A stretch of 64,000 bases of DNA from Balneolaceae bacterium (GTDB taxonomy: Bacteria > Bacteroidota > Rhodothermia > Balneolales > Balneolaceae): NCBI GenBank assembly GCA_020832415.1, contig JAFIES010000048.1, forward strand, positions 1-64,000, read 5' to 3'. Position 1 is the stretch's first letter, and each line of letters begins with the position of its first letter. Below the pieces are notes generated by a model. The model made no database searches. It was given only the letters and a program-made list of their open reading frames with translations, and was not told the origin of the DNA. Position numbers and translations under genes: made by a program. Of the stretch, positions 42,551 through 52,012 are shown one piece after another.

Positions 42551-42930
42551 CTCTTCCTCGTTTTTTGTTTTTATAAGATTGCAGACGTTGCCTTTCAAAT
42601 TCACAGTAAAATTCAACTCTTCTGATGGTGTGAATTTCGTGCCGTGGGTATATGTATAAGCTTATTAGTGAGATTTTAAAAGACCGTCATCAGTGAATTT
42701 GAGACAGAATCTATTTCTTCGAATATCATCATATCAGCATCAAAAAAAGTACTAACAAGAATCAACTCAATTAACTTTAAACCTACAATCAGGTAAATCC
42801 CCACTGATTTGTCGGGTTCGGCCTTAGCATCAGATTTTGAAGGAGTGATTTTAAAACTCTTCGTTTGAATCCAACCGCAGCCATGCCTATTTTCGGTCTG
42901 CCAATAAAACATAGCCCTGATCGTGTTTCT
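42551..42930. other. Divergent intergenic region, no gene recognised
   Basis: This stretch separates the PPDK and YfcC-like genes and must hold both promoters. Open frames run into it from either side, but none has a convincing start, composition or family match. Confidence 0.5.
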
Positions 42931-44304
42931 ATGAAATTTAAAATGCCACACACACTTACGCTGCTCTTCTTTTTGATGGTGGCCGCACTTATAGCAACCT
43001 GGATTATTCCGCAGGGAGCTTTTCAAACCGAAGTGGTAGATGGCAGGGAAGTGGTGGTTCCGGGTACCTTCGAAGTGGCCGAAGATGGCGAATTCCTCAG
43101 CCCGATATCCCTGTTTACGGCAATACCGCGGGCTTTCGCTGCGGCGCAGGATATTATTTTCTTTCTGTTTATCATCGGTGGTGTGATGGCAGTAATCCGA
43201 AAAACCGGCGCTATTGATGCACTGCTTGGCAGGTTACTCGAAAATCTTGGAGGCCGGCCGGGCACTTTGATTTTCATCGTAGTGTTTGTGTTTGCCCTGG
43301 CGTCGAGCGCTGTGGGTGCATCGGCAGAGTACATACCTTTTGTTCTGATACTTGTGGCGCTATGCCGAAGCATGAAAATGGATACGATGACTGCCGTTGG
43401 AATCATCGTTGCGGGGTATGGAATCGGGTACGGAGCAGCAGCATTCAACCAGTATACGGTAGTTGTGGCGCAGGGTGTTGCAGGGTTGCCAACCTACTCC
43501 GGAATGGAAGTTCGGCTCGCAATTATGGTGCCTTTTGTGATGATCGGGGCCCACCATGTCTGGAGCTATTCAAGAAGGGTGCAGGCAAATCCGGCAGCAA
43601 GCCTCATGGCTGGAATTGAACCACCCGATGCGGGAGCTCCGCCTAAAGAGTATCCGGCTCTCACCATCACGCACATCTCAATTTTGGTCTCGTTTATTGT
43701 AGCTTTGGGCGTGGCTGTTTACGGAATCCGTTATCACGGCTGGTATCTGATTGAACTTGGAGCTGCCTTTTTGATTTTGGGAATCGTTGCTGCGCTCATC
43801 GGTAGAATTGGCCCCAGCCTGATGGCAAAAGAGTTTGTGATCGGTGCACGGGAGTTAACCGAAACAGCACTGCTGGTTGGTGTTGCCAGGGGGATCGCAC
43901 TCATTATGGAAGATGGCGAGATTTTGCACACCATTGTAAATGCACTTTCTGTACCGCTTGGAATGGTTGGCCCGGAGCTTTCAGCGGTTGGTATGATGAT
44001 TATGCAGACCATTTTGAACCTGTTTGTGCCATCAGGGAGCGGACAGGCTTTTGTTACGATGCCACTGATGGCTCCGTTGAGTGATATTCTCGGAGTGTCG
44101 CGCCAGATAGCCGTTCAGGCATTTCTGTTTGGTGACGGTTTTGCAAATATGATTGTACCCACAAATGCAGTGCTGATGGGTATCCTCGGAATGGCAGGCG
44201 TACCGTATGACAGATGGTTCCGGTTTTGCATGCCGCTGCTTTTGAAACTGCTTGCTTTTGCAGCAGTTTGTATGGTGGGAATGGTGATGTTTGGCTTCTC
44301 TTAA
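42931..44304 (+). CDS. YfcC-family putative carboxylate/amino-acid carrier (457 aa)
   Basis: A membrane protein with about 12 helices. Start ATG 42931 (MKFKMPHTLTLLFF) matches the usual beginning of YfcC relatives; two earlier in-frame ATGs (42865, 42883) look non-native. Family segments include WIIPQGAFQ, FFLFIIGGVMAVIRKTGAIDALLG, SSAVGASAEYIPFV and the re-entrant NLFVPSGSGQAFVTMPLMAPL. The ion-transporter superfamily includes DcuC-type dicarboxylate carriers; the substrate here is unknown. It ends in a 4-bp tail-to-tail overlap with the alginate-lyase-family gene. Confidence 0.85.
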   Translation: MKFKMPHTLTLLFFLMVAALIATWIIPQGAFQTEVVDGREVVVPGTFEVAEDGEFLSPISLFTAIPRAFAAAQDIIFFLFIIGGVMAVIRKTGAIDALLGRLLENLGGRPGTLIFIVVFVFALASSAVGASAEYIPFVLILVALCRSMKMDTMTAVGIIVAGYGIGYGAAAFNQYTVVVAQGVAGLPTYSGMEVRLAIMVPFVMIGAHHVWSYSRRVQANPAASLMAGIEPPDAGAPPKEYPALTITHISILVSFIVALGVAVYGIRYHGWYLIELGAAFLILGIVAALIGRIGPSLMAKEFVIGARELTETALLVGVARGIALIMEDGEILHTIVNALSVPLGMVGPELSAVGMMIMQTILNLFVPSGSGQAFVTMPLMAPLSDILGVSRQIAVQAFLFGDGFANMIVPTNAVLMGILGMAGVPYDRWFRFCMPLLLKLLAFAAVCMVGMVMFGFS

Positions 44305-45521
44305 TGGTTCGAAAAGCCTTTTGTTACATCAATCATTTCCATAGTTCTGAGAAGTATCAGCTCCGGATTTCTTACCTGCGGTTTGATTCGCTTAATCTCT
44401 TCGAAAATGGCCGGATGATTAAAATAGACCACAGATTTTAGCAACAGATCAAGATAGAGGCGGTCTGTGTCTGTACGGTCTATCGGATCGAGAATTTCAT
44501 CAACATGAATTTCTTGCATGGAGTTGATTAAGTGAAAGAGGGCATCCTTAATAGTGCCACTCCATGGGCTACTCTTCTGCTGCAATTCGATCTCTAAATT
44601 TTCGGCCAGGGTTAAGAGTTCAAACCATCCGTTTAAATTGTAGATACTGTAGTGTTCAGGTTTTGGGCGGCGGGCTTCATAACGTTGTCTCCCGGATCGG
44701 GTAATCTGCCGGTTCAGGCGCTTCTTTGTAATCGACTCTATATGCTGTGCAGCATACTCTTGTTGACCCACGTAGTTCGCAAATAGTACCACCTGCACAT
44801 CGTACCATGTGCCATGATTATTTTTGGATCGCATCTCCTCCAGGCCAAATTCGCTGTTTCGAAGCCAGTTGAGATAGTGTGTAAACCAGTTTTTCAAACC
44901 GGTTTCGAGCTTATCGGACCAGTACCCAGAGCGTTGAAGTACCGGAATGGAGTGAATCACCCGAACCAGCCACCAGGTATCAATGATGCCATATGAGCGG
45001 CCACTATCCCTGCCGCGAACCATTTGGGCATGCTCAAGATGCGGGAGCATGGCGCTGTTTTGATCAACGAACCAGGTTTGAAGTTGCTCAACGGCTTGCT
45101 CTGCAAAAGTCTCATCGCCACTTATCATGTAGGCACCCGACAGCAACTCTACCCGCTTGGCCATTTCAATCATTGCCGGTAGATCAGACGCTTCACTTCT
45201 CGTTTCCGGGTTTACATTTCCATCATCTCTGATGTACGGCAATCCGTTTTCATTTGATGGATCGGGCCACCAGTAACAAGCCAGACTTACATAGGTGCCG
45301 GGGCCAAAGTCATACCCCACACTTTTTTCAGCATGAATCGATACGGGTGCTTTCAGTGATATCTCATGAGCCTGCAGAACAAGATCTTCAGATCCATTCA
45401 TCAGAAAAAGGTCATCCATTGAATTGTCATGCTGATAGGCACCCTTCTCAGTCTCAATACATTGGACAAATATCAAAGCAGAAAAAATCAGCAGAAAAAG
45501 GTGATGACGGTGGCGGGTCAT
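44301..45521 (-). CDS. Alginate-lyase-family (PL5-like) lipoprotein (406 aa)
   Basis: A lipoprotein-like signal (LIFSALIFVQC) precedes an all-helical toroid domain. Family signatures are YVSLACYWWPDP and NNHGTWYDVQ, the Asn-Asn-His of the latter being the expected catalytic/neutralising residues. Members split alginate or related uronate polymers by beta-elimination, but the family name also covers enzymes on other polysaccharides. No PUL-like SusC/D genes are near, so the substrate is open. Monocistronic. Confidence 0.85.
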   Translation of the reverse strand: MTRHRHHLFLLIFSALIFVQCIETEKGAYQHDNSMDDLFLMNGSEDLVLQAHEISLKAPVSIHAEKSVGYDFGPGTYVSLACYWWPDPSNENGLPYIRDDGNVNPETRSEASDLPAMIEMAKRVELLSGAYMISGDETFAEQAVEQLQTWFVDQNSAMLPHLEHAQMVRGRDSGRSYGIIDTWWLVRVIHSIPVLQRSGYWSDKLETGLKNWFTHYLNWLRNSEFGLEEMRSKNNHGTWYDVQVVLFANYVGQQEYAAQHIESITKKRLNRQITRSGRQRYEARRPKPEHYSIYNLNGWFELLTLAENLEIELQQKSSPWSGTIKDALFHLINSMQEIHVDEILDPIDRTDTDRLYLDLLLKSVVYFNHPAIFEEIKRIKPQVRNPELILLRTMEMIDVTKGFSNH

Positions 45522-45669
45522 GATAATGTGTGCAATCGTTAAACAGTAAGAAATATCTGTTCTGCAAGATAGAGAAAGAAAAAGTAATCGAAATAATTTT
45601 CAAACGGTTTGGGTGTGAATACGTCTAATAGTACAGAACCCAACCAATGATTTAACAAAGGTGAAAATC

Positions 45670-46392
45670 ATGAAAAAATTAGCATTGTTGTTACTATTTG
45701 TATTCATCATTCATAGTGGTGGATTTGCACAACCGGGCCAGCAGTCCGGTGCATGGATGGCAGGCGGCCATCATTTTATTGCCCAGTACGGTGATGTTCT
45801 GGATTTGAGTGACGATCAGAAAAAAGAGCTGATTGCAATCTCTATGGACCAACGTTCAGAGCGCAGAGTTACACAGCAGCAAAACCGAAGAGACAGAGGC
45901 CCGGCAGTTCGCGGAAACCGCCAAAATAACAGGCAAAGTTATGGAGCGCGGGGTAGCGGAATGCGATCAAACTACGGGGATCGGTTTGAAAACAGAGCAG
46001 AAATGCAGAGCCTCATCCGTGAAGTACTTACTGATGAGCAGATGGATAAGCTTGAGGCTGTACGGGCAGATCGCACCAATCGTATGATTGAAATGCGTAC
46101 ATTACGGCATGAAGTGATGATCGAAAGGGCCGGTTTAGAAGATGATAAGGCAGCCAGGGTTAAAGAGTTACTCGATAATCATGCAAAAAACAGACCCGTT
46201 CTTGCCGGAAATTTTACCCGGGAAGAAGCCACTGAGCAGAGAGAAGCAAGGTGGGAAGAGTACACAGCTCTGCACGATGAATTAAAGCAACTTCTGACCG
46301 CAGCCGAATATGAACACTTTCGAACTTATATGGCACAAGGCCGGGCTTCCAACTGGAACAGAAACAGGGCGCCGGGCTACAGAAACAGATAA
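45670..46392 (+). CDS. Spy/CpxP-like periplasmic protein (240 aa)
   Basis: ATG 45670 is preferred over GTG 45661: it starts MKKLALLLLFVFIIHSGGFAQ and AAAGG precedes it by 8 bases. Two helical Spy-type segments are visible, each with an LTxxQ-like turn: LDLSDDQKKELIAIS (about 40) and VLTDEQMDKLEAVRADR (about 120), separated by an Arg/Asn/Gln-rich linker. Spy and CpxP proteins are envelope chaperones or stress-sensor modulators. It is 34 bp ahead of the ECF sigma gene, probably a member or target of the same operon. Confidence 0.75.
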   Translation: MKKLALLLLFVFIIHSGGFAQPGQQSGAWMAGGHHFIAQYGDVLDLSDDQKKELIAISMDQRSERRVTQQQNRRDRGPAVRGNRQNNRQSYGARGSGMRSNYGDRFENRAEMQSLIREVLTDEQMDKLEAVRADRTNRMIEMRTLRHEVMIERAGLEDDKAARVKELLDNHAKNRPVLAGNFTREEATEQREARWEEYTALHDELKQLLTAAEYEHFRTYMAQGRASNWNRNRAPGYRNR

Positions 46393-46426
46393 CAGAGATC
46401 CAGGAGTGTAATCCGGTGGATGTGTA

Positions 46427-46939
46427 ATGGATAAAGAGAAAAAGGAAACATTTCAGAAAGAGATACCGAATCTTTATCCGCGCCTTCACCGGGCACTCTC
46501 GGCTTATCTGACCGGCACAAACATCGATCCCGAGGATATTTTGCAGGAGGCATTTTTGAAAGCATATAAAAATATTGAGCACTTTCAGGGCAGCTCGAGC
46601 CTTTATACCTGGCTTTACTCCATCGCAAGAAATCTGAGTATTGATGAGATGAGGAAACTGAATAAAGAGAAGGGACGCAGTTCTGTGCCTGTTGAGGAGT
46701 TTGAGATTGCAAGTGATGAGTATTCGAGCCGGGATCAGCGAGAAGAGATTCTTCAGCTCAGAAAAGGAATCGCACAGCTGCCCGAACTGCTCAGAACGAT
46801 TGTAGTGATGAAATCGATTGATGGACTGAGTTACAGTGAAATCAGTGAAGTAACCGGAGTCAATGAGCAGACGCTGAAAAACAGGATGTTCAGAGCACGG
46901 AAAGAACTTGTTCAAATCATGAAAAAAAACAGAGTCTGA
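46427..46939 (+). CDS. ECF RNA polymerase sigma factor (170 aa)
   Basis: Sigma-70 region 2 is seen in DPEDILQEAFLKAYKNIEHFQGSSSLYTWLYSIARN (about 32-66), which recognises the -10 element. Region 4 is LPELLRTIVVMKSIDGLSYSEISEVTGVNEQTLKNRMFRARKEL (about 118-162), which binds the -35 element. A short linker replaces region 3. The stop overlaps the next gene in TGATG, the usual arrangement for a sigma and its membrane anti-sigma. Spy-like genes on both sides point to envelope or metal stress. Confidence 0.94.
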   Translation: MDKEKKETFQKEIPNLYPRLHRALSAYLTGTNIDPEDILQEAFLKAYKNIEHFQGSSSLYTWLYSIARNLSIDEMRKLNKEKGRSSVPVEEFEIASDEYSSRDQREEILQLRKGIAQLPELLRTIVVMKSIDGLSYSEISEVTGVNEQTLKNRMFRARKELVQIMKKNRV

Positions 46940-47397
46940 TGAATTTAAAACGAATTCAGCTGGAAAGAAAAATTGCAGATGCAGCGGATGGTCAGCTGTC
47001 CGAAGAAGAACTGGAAGGCTTAAAAACCGAGCTGCAGCCATATCCTGATTTAATGCAGGATTTTGAAGAGATGATGGGTTTGCCCGATCTCACGAACCTG
47101 TTTGGAGAAGTGGCAGATGCCGGCCGGTTCCATCATCAGATAGAGAGTATACATCGTGAAATCATCGGGTTTGAGACAACTCACCAGAGTTTCGAAGAGG
47201 TTACAATCTACTGGTTCAAGAGATATGCGGTTGCGGCATCAATCGCCATCCTTGCCCTCTCATCCTTCTATAGTTTAAGTACGGGAATAAATGGACAGTT
47301 TGATGATGATGTGCTGATAAGTGACCTCTTTTATTCGGGGCCGGAAAGTGATGCAGATGAGTATGTAATCTATCTCGAAGAAATTTCAAATCAATAA
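46939..47397 (+). CDS. Putative single-pass anti-sigma factor (152 aa)
   Basis: The cytoplasmic N-terminal part (about 1-88) is helical and begins KIADAADGQLSEEELEGLKTEL, a layout like zinc-free anti-sigma domains that clasp the sigma factor. One membrane helix follows (YAVAASIAILALSSFYSL, about 92-109), then a 40-residue acidic periplasmic tail. No ZAS HxxxCxxC motif is present. Assignment rests on topology and on direct translational coupling to the ECF gene. It is not a family I recognise by sequence. Confidence 0.68.
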   Translation: MNLKRIQLERKIADAADGQLSEEELEGLKTELQPYPDLMQDFEEMMGLPDLTNLFGEVADAGRFHHQIESIHREIIGFETTHQSFEEVTIYWFKRYAVAASIAILALSSFYSLSTGINGQFDDDVLISDLFYSGPESDADEYVIYLEEISNQ

Positions 47398-47406
47398 CTC
47401 AGTGTA

Positions 47407-47880
47407 ATGAATACAAAACAAAAAGCTGCATTTGCATACATCGTAATTTTTCTTGTTGGCCTGGCAGCCGGTTTATTGGTAAGCAACCATTTTTCTCCGG
47501 TATCAGCTAATGGCGGAACCGAATTCACTGAAGAGCAAACCGGAAGTGATCGCTTTGGATGGCAAAGAGAGCGTGGTGAACGGCCGGTGAGAGGATCCCT
47601 GGGGAATTATCTATCAAGGCGATTGGATTTGGAGGCAGATCAGCGAGATCTTTTTATGGAGCATCTGGAAGGGTATCATGCCGATATTCGGCAAACAATC
47701 TATCAGCAGCGGGAAACAGAGGGGGAGATTATTCGTGAGAAATACCAAATCTTCAGGAAGGGAATTGCGGATATTCTGAGCGATGAACAACTACGACAAC
47801 TTGATGCGATGGTACATCCCGATTCAGTACGATCATCGGGATTTCAGCGAATGAGGGGGTCAGGGAGGCCGGGAAGATAG
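47407..47880 (+). CDS. Membrane-anchored Spy/CnrX-like sensor protein (157 aa)
   Basis: An N-terminal membrane anchor (AAFAYIVIFLVGLAAGLLVS) is followed by a periplasmic helical hairpin: LSRRLDLEADQRDLFMEHLEGYHADIRQ and EKYQIFRKGIADILSDEQLRQLDAMV, the fold of the CnrX/Spy (heavy-metal-resist) superfamily. Histidines and Met in FMEHLEGYH could bind a metal. The order sigma, anti-sigma, CnrX-like parallels the CnrYXH metal-sensing systems of Cupriavidus, although the order and sequences differ. Last gene of the operon. Confidence 0.72.
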   Translation: MNTKQKAAFAYIVIFLVGLAAGLLVSNHFSPVSANGGTEFTEEQTGSDRFGWQRERGERPVRGSLGNYLSRRLDLEADQRDLFMEHLEGYHADIRQTIYQQRETEGEIIREKYQIFRKGIADILSDEQLRQLDAMVHPDSVRSSGFQRMRGSGRPGR

Positions 47881-47923
47881 CCTCAGGAAGAAGTTTTAAA
47901 GAGAATTACCGGAACTGTTTAGC

Positions 47924-48301
47924 TTATGCAACAGCTGTTGCCGATATAAAAGTGTGTAAAGCACCAACCAAATCTGACTTAGACACCGGCTTTTGCAACA
48001 ATCCTGAGTTGATAATTGTCTGGATGTCATAAAAAAGCTTGGTATCGTTCAGCGCTGTGATAAAAATCACGGGCACTTCAAGCTGTTCGCGAATTTTTTT
48101 AACTGCCTGCACGCCATTCATATCTCCTTTCAGATATACGTCCATTAGAATGAGATCGGGCTTGGCTTTTTGTATTTCACTTAGCGCTTCGTCACCGGAC
48201 CTGCAAACTGCAGTTACACCAAAATTTTCGCTCTCTAAAATCTTTTTGAGTACAGTAGACTGAATGAAACAGTCCTCGACGATTAATACCTGGTTATTCA
48301 A
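47924..48301 (-). CDS. Stand-alone response regulator receiver (125 aa)
   Basis: CheY-like domain: acidic pair Glu9/Asp10, phospho-acceptor Asp54 (LILMDVYLKG), Thr82 (FITAL) and Lys104 (LQKPVS). There is no output domain. The start is TTG 48301: the protein aligns from here (MNNQVLIVED), and no in-frame ATG occurs before a stop upstream. Partner kinase unknown; the propeller kinase at 7776 lacks a receiver, but no link is shown. A small hairpin GCGCTT/AAGCGC (48346-48366) lies 45 bp upstream. Convergent with the CnrX-like gene. Confidence 0.9.
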   Translation of the reverse strand: MNNQVLIVEDCFIQSTVLKKILESENFGVTAVCRSGDEALSEIQKAKPDLILMDVYLKGDMNGVQAVKKIREQLEVPVIFITALNDTKLFYDIQTIINSGLLQKPVSKSDLVGALHTFISATAVA

Positions 48302-48907
48302 TAGTCCAGATGTTAGATGTTATTATGTTTACTAAGATTGCTTTTGCGCTTACTCTTTTAAAGCGCGGTTACATGAATTTGTATAGGCTTGATCTCAAAC
48401 AAACTCGCTAAATTGTATTGATCGTAATGTCATTAATTAGGTTTAGATTTTCAAGAGATTCCGGCTTTATAAGAAAATTCTAACAGTCTGTTTCTTAAGA
48501 GTTCAGTTATCAAAAAAGAATAATGCTCAGAATTGAAAAAAAAGTGACGGTCTGTTTGTCGGTTTTTTTATCCAAAGACACAAATTTAGCTCAAAAAACT
48601 CCTTTTTTTGCAAGATCTCTCTCTGATCATTCAGGAATCTGCAAATGGGTGAATTACTTGTTTAAACAGTAAAAAATTGGAACCGATTTTACTAAGCTGA
48701 GTATTTAAGATCTGCTTACCTTTTTATGCTCTATCTCAATAGCGCATTACTATTTATGAATCGATTTTTTAGCCTCAGTTTCTGAAACTCCCCATATCGG
48801 CTATTCGTTATAACAGCCATCTAATAACGGAGATAAAAAACAAACCTCCGAACTGATTATCAAATCAGAAAAACATACATAAATAAAAAGAGTATCCAAT
48901 TAAAACA
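48302..48907. other. 600-bp divergent intergenic region
   Basis: This is AT-rich DNA between the receiver and ankyrin genes. I see no gene, tRNA or repeat family. Small palindromes occur at 48346-48366 (GCGCTT...AAGCGC) and 48853-48868 (CTGATT-ATCA-AATCAG), the latter 40 bp ahead of the ankyrin gene. Its length for two small genes leaves room for long leaders or an RNA gene that cannot be recognised by eye. Confidence 0.5.
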
Positions 48908-49381
48908 ATGAAGTACCAAATAGTTAAAACATTAACCATTCTTATCATTTCCGGACTTTTAACAGGGTCTGTTTTTGCAAAAGAGAACATAGTAAAAGAC
49001 GATCTGATCGAAGCTGTAAAAACTATCGATTTGGTTAGCCTGAACGTACTGCTTTCAGAAGGAGCAGATATCGATACAGTTGATGCTGAGGGCAACACAC
49101 CCCTTATGATTGCATCAAAAATTGGCAACCCAAGAATGCTGCGTATCATCCTGGTGCACAACCCCGACATTAATGCTGTGAACAGTAACGGAGAAACCGC
49201 ACTTATGATTGCCGCCGAAAACGGCCAGTATTCTGTAGTGGAGCAGCTGCTCGATAGAGGAGCGGATGTCTATGCCAAAAACAAAGAGGGATTAACCCCG
49301 CTGGACCTGGCAACACGCTTCGGCCACAGACAGATTGTTGATGTACTGAGCAGTACAACAGAGGAGATCATCTCCAGATAA
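48908..49381 (+). CDS. Exported ankyrin-repeat protein (157 aa)
   Basis: The signal peptide ends SVFAK. Three full ankyrin repeats plus a partial first one follow: EGNTPLMIASKIGNPRMLRIILVHNPDIN, NGETALMIAAENGQYSVVEQLLDRGADV and EGLTPLDLATRFGHRQIVDVL. Periplasmic ankyrin proteins are sometimes linked to catalase protection or protein binding; no partner is visible here. It has its own terminator at 49408. Confidence 0.9.
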   Translation: MKYQIVKTLTILIISGLLTGSVFAKENIVKDDLIEAVKTIDLVSLNVLLSEGADIDTVDAEGNTPLMIASKIGNPRMLRIILVHNPDINAVNSNGETALMIAAENGQYSVVEQLLDRGADVYAKNKEGLTPLDLATRFGHRQIVDVLSSTTEEIISR

Positions 49382-49407
49382 TCTGTTTACAACACAGTGA
49401 TTTTTAG

Positions 49408-49443
49408 AAGCCTCGGATTGCAACTGCAGTTCGGGGCTTTTTT
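49408..49443 (+). terminator. Rho-independent terminator of the ankyrin gene
   Basis: Stem AAGCCTCG / CGGGGCTT (one G-T pair) around TTGCAACTGCAGTT-type loop sequence, followed by TTTTTT. It lies 27 bp after the stop codon. Confidence 0.82.
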
Positions 49444-49556
49444 GTATTCACTTGTTATTATCGATCAATCACAACAGGGAATTGCCAAAAGAAGCTTTCC
49501 AATACAACAAACATTTCGTTTATTCAGGTATCCTAAATTTGAACCCAATACCTGAA

Positions 49557-52010
49557 ATGAAACGATCGATTCAAGCAGCACTTTTCACACTTTTTATAGC
49601 CTGTTTACCTTTTCAATATGCAAACGCCCAATCCATCTCCGAGCACACCTCCGGCATGGAGCTTTATGAGGGCTTCTTCAACTTCTGGTGGGATGATGAT
49701 ACCGGAAAAATCTGGCTGGAAGTGGATAAACTGGACCAGGAGTTTATCTATGTGAATTCGCTGGCCTCAGGTGTTGGCTCGAATGATATTGGCCTTGACC
49801 GGAGCCAGCTTGGTAATACCCGCATTGTGAAGTTCAAACGGGTGGGTCCGAAAGTTCTGCTGGTACAGCCCAACTACGATTACCGGGCAACATCGGGTGT
49901 GGCGCTGGAGGAGAAATCGGTGGATGAGGCATTTGCGCGTTCGGTACTTTTTGGTTTTGATGTGGAGATCCGTGAAGGGGATCGTGTTCTTATAGATTTG
50001 ACCGATTTCCTGATGCAGGATGCCCACGGGGTTGCGGAGCGCCTGCAGGCACGAAACCAGGGGAATTTTTCACGAGATCTCAGCCGGTCTGCCATCTACA
50101 TTCCCGGTACATTCAACTTCCCGAAAAACTCAGAGTTTGAAGCCACACTCACGTTTACCGGCTCAGGTGCCGGGGCATGGCTGCGATCTGTCGCACCTTC
50201 GAATGATGCCATTACCGTGAGGCAGCACCACTCCTTTGTGCAGCTTCCCGATGATGGCTACAAACCGCGAAAATTTGATCCGAGGTCCGGGTTTTTCCCG
50301 ATCAGCTATCAGGATTATAGTGCACCTATTGGTGAGGATATGAACCGTCGTTATATCGTACGCCATCGTCTCGAGAAAAAAGACCCAACCGCCGAAGTGA
50401 GCGAAGCGGTGGAACCCATCGTATTTTATCTGGATAACGGTACACCCGAACCGATCAGAACTGCGTTGCTGGATGGCGCCCGATGGTGGGCTGAGGCGTT
50501 TGAGGCAGCCGGTTATAAGGATGCCTACAGAGTTGAAATTCTGCCCGATGACGCCCATCCACTTGATGTGCGATACAATGTGATCAACTGGGTGCATCGA
50601 TCTACCCGGGGCTGGTCGTACGGTTCATCAGTGGTGGACCCGCGCACGGGTGAAATCATCAAAGGAAATGTGCTGCTCGGTTCGCTGCGAGTAAGGCAGG
50701 ATTATATGATAGCCGAAGGCCTGTTGGCTCCCTATGAGGAGGGCGTGGACCCTGATCCCCAGATGCTGGAAATGGCGCTGAACCGAATCCGTCAGCTATC
50801 AGCTCACGAAATTGGCCATACACTCGGCATTGCTCATAATTTCGCGGCCAGTGTGAATGATCTTGCTTCGGTGATGGATTATCCCCATCCCATGGCCACC
50901 ATCAATCCGGATGGTTCACTCAGCCTTGATGGTGCATATGATATTGGCATCGGTGAGTGGGACAAACGCGCTGTGATTTGGGGCTACCAGGACTTCCCCG
51001 ATGGCGTGGATGAAGAAGAAGCCCTCGAAGAGATCATCCGGGAGACTATTGATATGGGCCTGCTCTACATTTCGGATGAAGCGGCTCGTCCGCAGGGTGG
51101 TGCTCATCCTCATGCACACCTGTGGGATTATGGCTCTGATCCGGTTTCCCAACTCAGCCATATTCTTGATATACGTCAGGCGGCACTGAACCGTTTTGGC
51201 GAGAGAAATATCAGGGAAGGCCGCCCGATGTCTTCACTGGAAGATGTTCTGGTGCCGATCTATCTCTATCATCGCTATCAGACCGAAGCCACAGTGAAAC
51301 TGATTGGCGGGGTGGATTATGCCTATAACCTTCGGGGTGATGGTCAGCCCGGTCCGCAAATAGTGGATGCCAATGTACAGCGCGAAGCTTTGGCAGCGAT
51401 GCTCGAAACTCTCAACCCCGATGTACTTGCGCTGCCGGAAGAGTTGCTGGATATGATTCCTCCGCGTCCGGCACGTATTCCAACCACGAGAGAACATTTC
51501 AGGGGATATACAGATCCCATGCTTGACCCGGTTGCAATGGCTGAAGTAGCCGCCAACCACTCTGCCTCACTGATCTTCAACCCTGAACGCAGTGCCCGCC
51601 TTTTGATGCAATCAGCCAGAAGCAGCAATTACCCTGATCTCGCAGATGTTACAGAATCTGTATTGGGTGCAACTCTATTGGGGGATCGTCAGCAAGGCTA
51701 CATCAGTGCTATTCAAAGAGGTATCAATACAGCTGTACTTCGAAACTTATTACAGCTTGCCGGAAATGGAAATTCTTCACCCGATGTGAAGGCCGTCACA
51801 AAAATGCTTATAGAAAATCTGCAGATGCAGCTTACCGAGCGGGTTTTTGGAACGGATGATCTGGTCTGGAGTGCGCATTATAATTATGCACTTCGAAAAA
51901 TTGAGCAGTTTATGGATGATCCGTCCGCGTTCTCGGCCCCACCGGCTCCCTACATACCGCCTGGTGCACCCATTGGCAGTGGTGAGGTGATGTTGATGTG
52001 TGAGTTTTGA
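49557..52010 (+). CDS. Zinc-dependent metalloprotease, DUF5117-type, exported (817 aa)
   Basis: ATG 49557 (MKRSIQAALF...YANAQ) begins a signal peptide; the longer frame from 49452 is rejected. The N-terminal half (FFNFWWDDDTGKIWLEVDKLDQEFIYVNSLASGVGSND split over two strands) is the DUF5117-like start. The protease domain has the metzincin motif HEIGHTLGIAH at 417-427 and the Met-turn SVMDYPHP. The C-terminal region is helical (DUF4953-type). These large secreted proteases are widespread in Bacteroidota; physiological substrates are unknown. Its stop is 3 bp before the inverted repeat at 52013. Confidence 0.9.
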   Translation: MKRSIQAALFTLFIACLPFQYANAQSISEHTSGMELYEGFFNFWWDDDTGKIWLEVDKLDQEFIYVNSLASGVGSNDIGLDRSQLGNTRIVKFKRVGPKVLLVQPNYDYRATSGVALEEKSVDEAFARSVLFGFDVEIREGDRVLIDLTDFLMQDAHGVAERLQARNQGNFSRDLSRSAIYIPGTFNFPKNSEFEATLTFTGSGAGAWLRSVAPSNDAITVRQHHSFVQLPDDGYKPRKFDPRSGFFPISYQDYSAPIGEDMNRRYIVRHRLEKKDPTAEVSEAVEPIVFYLDNGTPEPIRTALLDGARWWAEAFEAAGYKDAYRVEILPDDAHPLDVRYNVINWVHRSTRGWSYGSSVVDPRTGEIIKGNVLLGSLRVRQDYMIAEGLLAPYEEGVDPDPQMLEMALNRIRQLSAHEIGHTLGIAHNFAASVNDLASVMDYPHPMATINPDGSLSLDGAYDIGIGEWDKRAVIWGYQDFPDGVDEEEALEEIIRETIDMGLLYISDEAARPQGGAHPHAHLWDYGSDPVSQLSHILDIRQAALNRFGERNIREGRPMSSLEDVLVPIYLYHRYQTEATVKLIGGVDYAYNLRGDGQPGPQIVDANVQREALAAMLETLNPDVLALPEELLDMIPPRPARIPTTREHFRGYTDPMLDPVAMAEVAANHSASLIFNPERSARLLMQSARSSNYPDLADVTESVLGATLLGDRQQGYISAIQRGINTAVLRNLLQLAGNGNSSPDVKAVTKMLIENLQMQLTERVFGTDDLVWSAHYNYALRKIEQFMDDPSAFSAPPAPYIPPGAPIGSGEVMLMCEF

Positions 52011-52012
52011 TG

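Noticed and set aside
42676-43026. Minus-strand frame of 116 codons between PPDK and the YfcC-like gene
   Set aside because: Its first third is antisense to the transporter gene and its start lies inside that gene. The last 60 residues look faintly protein-like but no family is recognised.
46214-47041. Minus-strand frame of 275 codons opposite the sigma-factor operon
   Set aside because: Antisense to well-supported sigma and Spy-like genes, with Cys/Phe/Leu-rich composition typical of shadow frames.
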